Origin: Verrucomicrobiota bacterium
GTDB lineage: Bacteria > Verrucomicrobiota > Verrucomicrobiia > Chthoniobacterales > Xiphinematobacteraceae
NCBI GenBank assembly: GCA_023269545.1
Contig: JAHFTB010000019.1
Location: 1 to 39,174, forward strand
Direction of reading: 5' to 3'
Length of the DNA: 39,174 nt
Every line of letters starts with the position of its first letter. Positions within the stretch are counted from its first letter, which is position 1. This document shows, piece by piece, positions 1 to 7,758 of this stretch. The notes below the pieces were generated by a model. It was given only the letters and a program-made list of their open reading frames with translations. It did no database searches and was not told the origin of the DNA. The translations under genes and the position numbers were made by a program.

Positions 1-2270
1 TTTCCTTTGACTAGGCTTTTAAGATATTCGATTTCCTGCCGCTGTTTTTGAATATAATCGCCCTGATGTTTCGATGCATGGGTCAGAAGTTTTACTTCTT
101 CTCCCAATGCGTCTCGCTGTTTTTCGACAGTGCGCAGGTAGTTCTCAGAGGATTGCGAATAATTTCTTGCAGGATGGTCCCATCGAATAGAGCTGCCATT
201 GATTGCTTGTAAAGCAGCCAATTCACCTCCCCATTGTCGATAAAGCTCAGGATGAGTTCGAACCATTAAATCGTATAAATAATGGAGTTGATTTTCTGTA
301 GCTAAGCGCAACATGGAGCCTGTTCGCATCCGATAACGAACCAGACACTCGGGGAGAGAGACGCCGAGCCATCCGTGTTTCAGAAGATTGATCCAGCATT
401 CATAGTCCTCGAGACTGTATTCGAACTGAGGATTATTCCCTCCCACTTCCAGAAATGCTTTTTTCCTGACCACGCAATTGGCGCAAAGCATATTATGACC
501 CAATAGATAAGGGAAATGAGCATTCCAAGTGGGCCAAACAGATGTGAAGTTGCCGAAGTGTTGAACCCAAGAATAAACAAAACCCACATTGGCGTAGGTA
601 TCGAGTACGCGAAGCGCTTTTTCAAAAAATTCGGGCTGTACTTCATCGTCCGCATCTAAAAATGCGATGAATTCACCTCGTGCTTGCTGCGCTCCCGTAT
701 TGCGGGTGGTGGCAAGGCCCTTATTGGTGGGATGGCGGATCACGCGTACGGAAGGATGCAGAGACTCTAATTCTTGAAGAATGGTGAGATTCTCCTCTCC
801 CGTGCTACAGTCATCTACGATCAGAATTTCTTCGGGGAGTTGGGTGCTGTGGAGGGTGGATTCGACGGCTTCTTTTACGTATTTTCCGAGGTTGAAATAG
901 GGAATGACGACTGATACTCGAGGGGGTTCTTGCCCCTTCGGAGAAGGGGCTTTCTGGGATTTTTGGGCTTTCTGAAGGGAAGCCGGTAAGCGATAGGTGG
1001 TCCAGGGAGCTGGAAAAAAAGCAGGTTTTTGATGTCGCTTAATAATATTCTCGAAGTGGTGGAGACGTTGAGTGACGATTTTTTCTTTCGAGCAATATTC
1101 TGCCGCTCGCGCGCGAGCGATTTTGCCCATTTGTTCCTTTTCCAAGGAAGACATTTTCAAGAGTTGGCTCAATTGAGCCGCAAAGTCTCCGGGAACTTCC
1201 CAGTCGAAAAGGATCCCCGCTTTTCCATCAAAACCAATGAGTTCCGCTTGCCCGCCGTCCTTGGAAGCAAGAACTACTCTTCTTAGGGACATGGCTTCGA
1301 TACAGGTATTAGGAAAATTTTCCCACAGGCTAGGAACAATTACAATTTGTGCGGAAGCGATGTGTTTTTGTAATTCTTCCCAAGCGCAGTTGTTCTGAAT
1401 CCGGATTCGTCCTGTCTGAATTTGATGAGCATAACGTGCTCGGATGAAGGCTTCCACGGTGGTTGCTCGTGGCATATAATTGGTATCGCTCCCTATGAGC
1501 ACGACAGAGAAATCTGCATGGCTTTCCCAGAGAGTTTCCATGGATTGAAGTGCTTTCAGAATGCCCTTGTGTATTTCTAAGCGACCAAAGTACAGGACCG
1601 TGGGTTTATTGGAGGGCGCGACAGGCGCAGAGGGAATGCCATCTTTCCTCGGGTAGGGAATCACCTCAAATTTTTCTCTGCAAAAAGTACGCTGAGCGAT
1701 TTGTTCTGCTACAAAATGACTGGGAGATAACAAGGCGTCCGCCGCCGAAATACAAAATTTTTCCATTTCGCCCACCCAATAGTCAGGAAAAGCTGCTGTC
1801 GGTTGGTGATTGGCCTCGGCAATCATAAAAGACGGGCCATGGCAATGGATCAGAATAGGGATGTTTTGTAGGCTCGGTTGTCCTATGAGCTTTCTTTGTA
1901 AGAGAAAATAGGCGAGAGCGCCGTGCTCCTGGCACTCAATCACATCTGGGGGCCCCAGGCGGGTGATGAGACTCTCCACCCAATCGGCCATCTGATAACT
2001 AAGTGCGGGCCAATAGGATAGAAGGTTGTAGGGAAATGCGCCGGAGCGAATGGCCGATTCCGCCGGATTTTCACCTTTGTTGTGATCGGAAACGAATCCG
2101 ACCAGAGAGAACCGGTCGGTGACTTGCTGGTGATAATCGCGAGTTGCTCGGGCAATGACCGTAATTTCTGCGTTTTGGGCCGTCAGGGCAGCAGTAATGT
2201 TTTCCACATAGCGACTAATGCCGCCTGTGAATTCTGTGGGATCTTCGCTGGTAAGAATCCAAACTTTCAT
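1..2270 (-). CDS. Two-domain glycosyltransferase (GT4 + GT2), C-terminus beyond window
   Basis: One uninterrupted frame runs from an ATG at 2270 to the window edge (756 codons plus two bases), so the stop lies outside. Residues about 1-400 are a GT4/GT-B glycosyltransferase: it opens MKVWILTSEDPTEFTGGISR, and has VLYFGRLEIHKG and the donor-site region SLWENFPNTCIEAM. After a linker (about 415-448) comes a GT2/GT-A domain: VSVVIPYFN near 451, a DDCS motif, and the metal-binding FLDADDE with Asp539-Ala-Asp541. The tail from about 715 is Lys/Gln/Glu-rich and looks coiled-coil. It probably adds two sugars in succession during surface-polysaccharide assembly, as polymerising tandem transferases do; acceptor and donors cannot be inferred. 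It is divergent from the ABC-export operon starting at 2705. No clear Shine-Dalgarno precedes the ATG. Confidence 0.88.
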   Translation of the reverse strand, partial: MKVWILTSEDPTEFTGGISRYVENITAALTAQNAEITVIARATRDYHQQVTDRFSLVGFVSDHNKGENPAESAIRSGAFPYNLLSYWPALSYQMADWVESLITRLGPPDVIECQEHGALAYFLLQRKLIGQPSLQNIPILIHCHGPSFMIAEANHQPTAAFPDYWVGEMEKFCISAADALLSPSHFVAEQIAQRTFCREKFEVIPYPRKDGIPSAPVAPSNKPTVLYFGRLEIHKGILKALQSMETLWESHADFSVVLIGSDTNYMPRATTVEAFIRARYAHQIQTGRIRIQNNCAWEELQKHIASAQIVIVPSLWENFPNTCIEAMSLRRVVLASKDGGQAELIGFDGKAGILFDWEVPGDFAAQLSQLLKMSSLEKEQMGKIARARAAEYCSKEKIVTQRLHHFENIIKRHQKPAFFPAPWTTYRLPASLQKAQKSQKAPSPKGQEPPRVSVVIPYFNLGKYVKEAVESTLHSTQLPEEILIVDDCSTGEENLTILQELESLHPSVRVIRHPTNKGLATTRNTGAQQARGEFIAFLDADDEVQPEFFEKALRVLDTYANVGFVYSWVQHFGNFTSVWPTWNAHFPYLLGHNMLCANCVVRKKAFLEVGGNNPQFEYSLEDYECWINLLKHGWLGVSLPECLVRYRMRTGSMLRLATENQLHYLYDLMVRTHPELYRQWGGELAALQAINGSSIRWDHPARNYSQSSENYLRTVEKQRDALGEEVKLLTHASKHQGDYIQKQRQEIEYLKSLVKG

Positions 2271-2704
2271 AAAAACATACAAGTCGCTCTTTATCTGAGT
2301 GTTGCATTCCGTGGCGGAAGAGTTTGATCAATAGGGTCGGGAGAAAAGTTATTTGGTCCCAGCCAGTTTTTACACAAACTGCAATACGTACAATCTACGC
2401 ATCCTAGTGCGCAAGTAAAGGGCGCTACTGCAGGACGAAGGTTTCCCGGATCATTTGGCCAAGAATAAAACTACTTCCTGTCTGGGCGAGATGCGCTTGA
2501 CTGTTATATGTTCCTCGTATTCATCGACATTGGATGAAAAAAAGAATAGAATGCATGGATGGTGATTTTAAATTTTTTGATCGGAGCGAGGCTCTTTTAT
2601 AGGAATTTCGTTATAGAGCGCATATGGACTATGAACTCCAGCATTTTTATATAAGCGGTTTGTGTTTAGTGTGTTCTGCTAGACGGGTCGCCAGTTAATT
2701 TCTT
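2271..2704. other. 434-bp divergent intergenic region
   Basis: This spacer separates two divergently read polysaccharide genes and should hold promoters for both. It contains a minus-strand Cys-rich open stretch without a start codon (2291-2470) and one copy of the recurrent GGAATTTCGTTATA motif (about 2599-2616). No -35/-10 pair stands out clearly enough to call, and no RNA gene was recognised. Confidence 0.5.
2291..2470 (-). pseudogene. Cys-rich C-terminal gene remnant
   Basis: An open frame of 59 codons lies between an in-frame TAG (2473-2471) and a TAA (2293-2291), with no ATG, GTG or TTG start. It has a compact cysteine cluster, CALGCVDCTYCSLC, suggesting a metal or Fe-S site or disulfides, followed by a Pro/Asn-rich tail. 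It ends 20 bp before the start of the GT4/GT2 gene on the same strand, a spacing typical of operon partners. I infer it is the surviving 3' end of a deleted upstream gene. Family not recognised; it could also be a chance frame. Confidence 0.3.
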
Positions 2705-3592
2705 ATGCACAAAATTGTTTCGTTTTTAAAACCGAAGGAGGTTTTTGCCTCATCTGAGCAAAATTGGACGGTGATTACTCCGGCCAGAGGACTTCTGCAT
2801 GTTCCTTGGAGGGAAATTTGGGAATATCGGGAATTAATCGGAATGATGGTGCATCGTGATTATAAAGCCCTCTACAGGCAGACTATCTTAGGATCCATCT
2901 GGCATGTGATTCAACCTTTGATACAGACTCTCATGTTTGTCTTAGTGTTTTCGAGGATTCTAAAAATTCCGACGGATGGGATTCCGCCTCTATTATTTTT
3001 TCTCTCGGGGATCGTTTGTTGGAGATATTTTTCGGAGTGCGTGACTAAGACGGCTACGACTTTTATTTCTAATCAGAGTATTTTCGATAAGATTTACTTT
3101 CCTCGGCTGATAGTTCCCATTTCTCAGGTGCTGGTGAATTTACTGGGTTTTCTCGTGCAGATAGGGCTTTTCCTTGTCCTATATCTCGTCTTTTTAATGA
3201 AAGGGGCGGCGCTTCAACCTGACTGGCGTCTGGTGGTATTGCCTGTGCTGATTTTTGAGTTAGCAGCATTAGGATTGGGAGTGGGGTGTCTCGTTTCCGC
3301 TCTGGCCACTCGTTACCGAGATCTTTCTGTGGGGGTGGGATTTGTGATTCAAATTTGGATGTATGGAAGTTGTGTGGTCTATCCTTTGTCGGAAGTTTCT
3401 CCGAACCTGCGGTGGATGATTCAACTTAATCCCATAGTTCCTATTATCGAAGCATTTCGCTGTGCTTTTATGGGAGTAGGCACCGTTACTTTTAGTCAGA
3501 TTTTGTTCGGTGCTATTATTAGCGCGATCATAGTGGTGATGGGAATTATGGTTTTTAATAAGGTGGAGCGTACTAGTGTGGATTCCGCGTAG
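2705..3592 (+). CDS. ABC-2 type polysaccharide/O-antigen export permease (Wzm-like)
   Basis: This 295-residue integral membrane protein matches the TagG/Wzm/RfbA permease family. After an N-terminal cytoplasmic stretch (about 1-60, including ITPARGLLHVPWREIWEYRE) there are six hydrophobic segments, and the family-typical LYRQTILGSIWHVIQPLIQT lies just before the first. Such permeases form a dimeric channel that, with the Wzt ATPase, moves undecaprenyl-diphosphate-linked glycan across the inner membrane. The ATPase gene begins 25 bp downstream (start at 3618) and glycosyltransferases follow. The start ATG has no convincing Shine-Dalgarno. Confidence 0.9.
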   Translation: MHKIVSFLKPKEVFASSEQNWTVITPARGLLHVPWREIWEYRELIGMMVHRDYKALYRQTILGSIWHVIQPLIQTLMFVLVFSRILKIPTDGIPPLLFFLSGIVCWRYFSECVTKTATTFISNQSIFDKIYFPRLIVPISQVLVNLLGFLVQIGLFLVLYLVFLMKGAALQPDWRLVVLPVLIFELAALGLGVGCLVSALATRYRDLSVGVGFVIQIWMYGSCVVYPLSEVSPNLRWMIQLNPIVPIIEAFRCAFMGVGTVTFSQILFGAIISAIIVVMGIMVFNKVERTSVDSA

Positions 3593-3617
3593 GGTCCCTT
3601 TGAGAAGGAGTGTTGAG

Positions 3618-4823
3618 ATGTCAAATGTTGTGATCCAAGCGGAGAACCTTGGGAAAAAGTATCGTCTCGGTACGTTAAACCGGAAGATGTTGGGGAAGGA
3701 AATTGAGAGCTGGTGGGCACGGCGTTGTGGGAAGGAGGATCCGCACTCTTATATTCACGATGGCTGCCTGAACAAGCCGCTGAAGGCATATGATTTCTGG
3801 GCATTGAACGGTGTAAATTTCAAAATTTATAAAGGGGATGTGATGGGCATTATGGGACGCAATGGATCCGGGAAGTCCACTCTCCTCAAGCTTCTTTCTC
3901 GTATTACTGCGCCCAGCATGGGAATGGCAAAACTTCAGGGGCGCGTGGCTAGCTTGCTGGAAGTGGGTACCGGATTTCATCAGGAATTGACTGGGCGGGA
4001 AAACGTGTTTCTTAACGGAGCCATTTTGGGAATGAAGCGGAGAGAAATCGAGGAACGCTATGCTCACATTGTGGAGTTTTCCGAAGTGGAAAAATTTATG
4101 GAAACTCCGGTCAAGCGTTATTCCAGTGGTATGCGTGTTCGGTTGGCATTTTCTGTGGCTGCGCATCTTAGTCCGGATATTCTTATTTTGGATGAGGTGC
4201 TTACTGTGGGAGATGCTAAGTTTCAGGAAAAATGTCTTAAAAAGATTGAGGATACTAAGAATCTCGGGACAACGGTCATTATGGTGAGTCATTCCACACA
4301 AAATGTCCTCGAGCAATGTAATCGTGCGATTATTCTCGAAGGAGGGCGTATAGTTGCGGATGCCCATGCGCGAGAAGCGGTGGAATTCTATATTAACTCG
4401 CTCGATTTAGAGCACCCTATGATGCAAATGGCGGGGCATGTGGGAGCACGGCACGGAGAGATCCTGGGTGCGCTGGGTACGCTCCTTCTTAATAATCTTC
4501 AGGGCGGTTCGATTGTGATGCATTGTCCGGTTCAAACACACGATGGAATTCGGCAAGTGGATGTAGGATGGATTTCGGAGGTACGGAAACGTACGTTAGA
4601 GCGGTCTTCCGCATATTCAGGCGCGCCTGATATCTGTGTGCATGTAGTTTCTATGGAGCGCTCGCTCACGGAAATTCATCAGTCCATACCGCTTCTTTTT
4701 AAAAATGGCGCCGTCGAAAATTGGGTCTGTGATATGCGAGGCAATCTCGTAGTCCATCGGAATCGTGCGGATGTTCAAAACAGCGGATTTTTTCGGGTGC
4801 CCGAAAATTTGAGACTCGACTAG
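3618..4823 (+). CDS. Wzt-type ABC export ATPase fused to a Uma2/DUF820-like domain
   Basis: The 401-residue product starts at the ATG at 3618, which has AAGGAG seven bases upstream; an in-frame ATG at 3576 lies inside the permease gene and lacks one. Residues 1-262 are a complete polysaccharide-export ATPase: Walker A GRNGSGKST (80-88), signature SSGMR (169-173), Walker B ILILDE (188-193), switch His225. A Wzt normally continues into a beta-sandwich glycan-binding domain. Here residues about 276-400 instead resemble Uma2 (DUF820, PD-(D/E)XK fold): GARHGEILGALG, IRQVDVGWIS, YSGAPDICVHVVSMERS, GAVENWVCD. The usual catalytic Glu of VEVLSP reads His342 and the following Lys is not evident, so nuclease activity is doubtful. 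The fusion is seen directly; its function (glycan or protein recognition) is unknown. Confidence 0.88.
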   Translation: MSNVVIQAENLGKKYRLGTLNRKMLGKEIESWWARRCGKEDPHSYIHDGCLNKPLKAYDFWALNGVNFKIYKGDVMGIMGRNGSGKSTLLKLLSRITAPSMGMAKLQGRVASLLEVGTGFHQELTGRENVFLNGAILGMKRREIEERYAHIVEFSEVEKFMETPVKRYSSGMRVRLAFSVAAHLSPDILILDEVLTVGDAKFQEKCLKKIEDTKNLGTTVIMVSHSTQNVLEQCNRAIILEGGRIVADAHAREAVEFYINSLDLEHPMMQMAGHVGARHGEILGALGTLLLNNLQGGSIVMHCPVQTHDGIRQVDVGWISEVRKRTLERSSAYSGAPDICVHVVSMERSLTEIHQSIPLLFKNGAVENWVCDMRGNLVVHRNRADVQNSGFFRVPENLRLD

Positions 4824-4831
4824 GGAGTGTC

Positions 4832-4906
4832 GTAGACCCCACGGCTTAAAGGAATTCCGCTATAAAAAAAGTCGCGAATGATACCTTCCACGAACCACGA
4901 ATTCAC
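4832..4906 (+). repeat. A-rich core repeat, copy a, with GGAATTCCGCTATA insert and heptamer array
   Basis: The stretch starting GTAGACCCCACGGC and continuing to AAAAGTCGCGAATGA matches a copy at 17142, but here about 16 bp (GGAATTCCGCTATAAA) interrupt the A-run. A short heptanucleotide array (CACGAAC CACGAAT) follows and ends just before the next gene's start. It fills the spacer between the ABC ATPase and the first glycosyltransferase. Confidence 0.65.
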
Positions 4907-4907
4907 C

Positions 4908-5753
4908 ATGCGAATTTCACTCATTACCCCTACATGGAATCAAGCGGAGTTTCTCGAAGAAACCATCCGAAGTGTCTTGGCTCAAAATTATCCGAATTTA
5001 GAGTGGATCGTCATAGATGCCCTTTCTACGGATGCGACACCGCAGATCCTTGCGCGCTATGCTCATCTTCCGTGGCTAAAAATCATCCGCGAAGCGGACG
5101 GAGGACAAAGTGATGCCATTAATAAGGGCATGCGATTAGCCACAGGTGAAGTGGCCGCTTGGTTAAATTCCGATGATTTGCTTGTTCCCGGGGCGCTTCA
5201 TCAAATAGTCGAAGCCTTTATCGCTTATCCTGAGGCGACTGCTATTTACGGACTTGGTGCAAAGATAAATCGAGAAGGCGAACTGATCCGTGTGGTTCCT
5301 TATCGTTCTTTTGATCGTAAGCGTTTAGCTACGGCCTTAGAAGCGGTGCAGCCAGCTACTTATTTTCGAAGAGATGCTTTTTGGGGGGTCGGCGGACTTC
5401 GCACTGATCTTTGTTATGCTATGGATTGGGATTTGCTCATTCGGTTGGCTGATCGAGGAAAAATCATTGCAATTAATGTGGTCATTGCAAAAATTCGTTA
5501 TTACGCAGATACTAAAACAGCAACCGGCGGCTGGACAAGAATGCGCGAAATCGCTCAAATTGGCAGAGAACACAATGGTTTTTTCGATTGGAACCACATT
5601 TCTTTTCTTATGCGCCAGGTAACTCCGCCATTGCGATTTGCGCGGAAAATTGTAGATGCTTTTTTTTGGTGGGTAACAAAGAGCCGCCCTATTATGGTGC
5701 AGAATTGGCCGAATTATAAAAGTGATGTGACGCAAAAAAGGGAAACCTTGTAG
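4908..5753 (+). CDS. GT2-family glycosyltransferase
   Basis: This GT-A fold transferase has 281 residues from the ATG at 4908, where the family N-terminus begins (MRISLITPTWNQAEFLEETI). A further ATG at 4878 would add ten residues encoded by the heptamer repeat and is disfavoured. Motifs are the donor-binding region LEWIVIDALSTDAT (31-44), GGQSDAINKG (65-74) and the metal site NSDD (87-90). It probably transfers a sugar during assembly of the glycan exported by the upstream ABC transporter. The last nine residues and the TAG stop are provided by a MITE inserted at 5722. Before that insertion the frame would have ended Lys-Lys-TGA, overlapping the next ATG. Confidence 0.88.
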   Translation: MRISLITPTWNQAEFLEETIRSVLAQNYPNLEWIVIDALSTDATPQILARYAHLPWLKIIREADGGQSDAINKGMRLATGEVAAWLNSDDLLVPGALHQIVEAFIAYPEATAIYGLGAKINREGELIRVVPYRSFDRKRLATALEAVQPATYFRRDAFWGVGGLRTDLCYAMDWDLLIRLADRGKIIAINVVIAKIRYYADTKTATGGWTRMREIAQIGREHNGFFDWNHISFLMRQVTPPLRFARKIVDAFFWWVTKSRPIMVQNWPNYKSDVTQKRETL

Positions 5754-5803
5754 GCTAAAATGGTTTTTTTGCTCCCAGAGCTCCTCAAAGTGCGTAACGT
5801 CAG
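5722..5803 (+). mobile_element. MITE-like element, copy A
   Basis: This 82-bp element has imperfect terminal inverted repeats (GTGATGTGACGCA at the left; the right end reads CTGACGTTACGCA on the other strand). It is flanked by an 8-bp direct repeat, TTATAAAA (5714-5721 and 5804-5811), a target-site duplication. It is identical over all 82 bp to copy B (18329-18410) and about 95% identical to inverted copy C (29182-29261). It has no coding capacity, so it would need a transposase supplied in trans; none lies in this window. Confidence 0.85.
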
Positions 5804-5812
5804 TTATAAAAA

Positions 5813-6649
5813 ATGATTTCTCAAGCATCTTGTGGCGTTTTGTATGTGGCCACCGGCAAGCGTCACACGGGTGAAGCGCTACGGTCTGCGGAGTCTGTTC
5901 GTAAGCACATGCCTGATTTGCCTATCGTTTTGCATACGGATCAACAGAATGTGACCTCGCGCCTTTTCGCAGAAATTCGAAAAATCACCTGCCCTCTCTA
6001 TTCTTTTGGAGATAAGATTGCCCCGCTGAAGGAATCCCCTTTTGAGCGGACGCTTTTTTTGGATACGGATACTTATCTGTGCGCGCCGATTCAGGATGTA
6101 TTTGAAATCTTAGATCGATTTGATTTAGCAGCTAGCCATGCGCCTTATCGTCCCTCGCGTCCGGCGGTCACGCCTCATTGCTTTTGTGAATTTAATTCCG
6201 GTGTGATTGCGTATCGTATGCGTCCGCAGATCATTGATTTTTTTGATAAATGGCTGGGTCTCTATCAAATTTTTATGGAAACTACTGGCCGGGCGGAAGA
6301 CCAGCCTGCTTTTCGTCAAGCTGTGTATGAATCGCCGATAGGAATATATGTTTTACCCACGGAATATAATTTTCGTACGGTCATGCCGGGTTTTTCGGGC
6401 CGAGGACCGATAAAAATTTTGCATGGACGCGGAATTTCTATGGAGCGAATGGAGGAGTGGGTCAATAAAAGCCGAAACATTCGAGTGTTTCTTGCTTCAC
6501 CTCGCCAACTTACTCGAGAGCACTTAGAAATTCTTTCCCCAAGCGGGAGGAGTATTACTGCGCTCCTGACCACTTTTATTCAACCTTTGATCAAAGCGGA
6601 AGCTGCTCTGCGGCCTTGGAAAAGACACTTTTTTAAAACCCACGAATGA
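5813..6649 (+). CDS. Nucleotide-diphospho-sugar transferase, GT8-like
   Basis: The 278-residue product has a GT-A style DxD metal/donor site, FLDTDTYL, at Asp84-Thr-Asp86, preceded by an ERTLFLD strand, and a later conserved-looking FNSGVIAYRM. The start GVLYVATGKRHTGEALRSAE fits glycogenin/GT8-like or related sugar-nucleotide transferases that lack a signal sequence. It lies ten bp after a MITE and overlaps the next gene by four bases (ATGA at 6646-6649), so it belongs to the polysaccharide operon. The donor sugar is unknown. Specific family assignment is tentative, transferase fold fairly sure. Confidence 0.72.
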   Translation: MISQASCGVLYVATGKRHTGEALRSAESVRKHMPDLPIVLHTDQQNVTSRLFAEIRKITCPLYSFGDKIAPLKESPFERTLFLDTDTYLCAPIQDVFEILDRFDLAASHAPYRPSRPAVTPHCFCEFNSGVIAYRMRPQIIDFFDKWLGLYQIFMETTGRAEDQPAFRQAVYESPIGIYVLPTEYNFRTVMPGFSGRGPIKILHGRGISMERMEEWVNKSRNIRVFLASPRQLTREHLEILSPSGRSITALLTTFIQPLIKAEAALRPWKRHFFKTHE

Positions 6650-7722
6650 AGATTGTTTTTTTATATTCAGGAGGGCGCGCCCAACGGGTGGGGGCTATTC
6701 GCGAAAAACGAGCTGCCACGGAATTCTTTTATGGTGCTATTGAGTTAGCGCAGCAGGGGCATGATATTAACTTCTTGGAAATACAAAAAGCGCCAAGTTC
6801 CTGGGTCACTGTTTATAATACTCTATTCGGATGGATGATGCCTATTCGTACCAGCGGGGACGATGTATTGGCGGTGGGCCAATTACTGAGTCGTCTCCGA
6901 GAAGCGGAATGTATCGTGGCTACGACGACGACGCTGGCTCTGGCTATTGCTATTTGGAAAAAAATAAATTGGATTCGTACGCCGATGGTGGGGATTCACT
7001 GTGGCCTTCTGAATTATCCTCCCCAAGGGATCAAACGCTGGATGACTCGTGCGCTTTTGAAGGGAAGTCCCATGGCATTTTTTGCGCGGCCGGAGGCCGA
7101 AGGGGTCCGTGATTTTTACAATCTTTCTGAGACGATCGAAGTTCCTTTCGGGGTCGACACGGATTTTTGGTCTCCCGCAAACTTTGAGGAAAGTTATGTT
7201 TTGTCTGTGGGCAACGATTCTCGCAGAGACTATGAGACCCTGATTGCGGCTGCGGAACAGTGTGCTTTACCAGTAAAAATCTTAACTTCTTGTTCTATGC
7301 CGCCGGCGCTTCCTTCCAATGTGTCCGTATTACGTGGATCATGGAAGAATCCTGTGTTAGACGACGCGGAGCTTCTCCACCTTTATCGCAAAGCGCGACT
7401 CGTTGTCATCCCTCTTCATGAGTGCATCCAACCCTCTGGTCAAAGTGTAGCGCTTCAGGCTATGGCCTGTGGAAAACCTGTGATTCTCACTCGGACGAGG
7501 GGACTTTGGACGGAACAAAAATTCAACGACAATCAGGAAATTGTTCTCGTTCCCGAGAGGAATCCCACCATTTTAGCACAACAAATGCTGAAACTCTGGA
7601 ATGATCCCGCTCAATGCTCAAGAATGGGAGCCCTTGCACGGGCAGCGGTGTTGCGTGTCGGAGATATTCATGCTTTTGCAAATGGCATTTTAGAATGCTG
7701 TAATAAGGCCATAGCTGCTTAA
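6646..7722 (+). CDS. GT4-family glycosyltransferase
   Basis: This 358-residue GT-B type enzyme has an N-terminal acceptor domain (MKIVFLYSGGRAQRVGAIRE) and a C-terminal donor domain with VPFGVDTDFW, YVLSVGNDSRRDYETLI, and the sugar-nucleotide region VVIPLHECIQPSGQSVALQA followed by MACGKPVI. These match family-4 glycosyltransferases acting on lipid-linked glycans at the inner leaflet. The start overlaps the preceding stop as ATGA, indicating translational coupling. Sugar specificity cannot be read from sequence. Confidence 0.85.
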   Translation: MKIVFLYSGGRAQRVGAIREKRAATEFFYGAIELAQQGHDINFLEIQKAPSSWVTVYNTLFGWMMPIRTSGDDVLAVGQLLSRLREAECIVATTTTLALAIAIWKKINWIRTPMVGIHCGLLNYPPQGIKRWMTRALLKGSPMAFFARPEAEGVRDFYNLSETIEVPFGVDTDFWSPANFEESYVLSVGNDSRRDYETLIAAAEQCALPVKILTSCSMPPALPSNVSVLRGSWKNPVLDDAELLHLYRKARLVVIPLHECIQPSGQSVALQAMACGKPVILTRTRGLWTEQKFNDNQEIVLVPERNPTILAQQMLKLWNDPAQCSRMGALARAAVLRVGDIHAFANGILECCNKAIAA

Positions 7723-7758
7723 AATGGGTTCAACTATTACGGGCTGAGATCTTCTCTA

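Noticed and set aside
3675-4367. 230-codon minus-strand frame
   Set aside because: It lies wholly opposite the ABC ATPase gene, whose motifs are unmistakable; the reverse translation has no recognisable domain.
5337-5828. 163-codon minus-strand frame
   Set aside because: It crosses the GT2 gene and the MITE and has no domain; the plus-strand gene explains the region.
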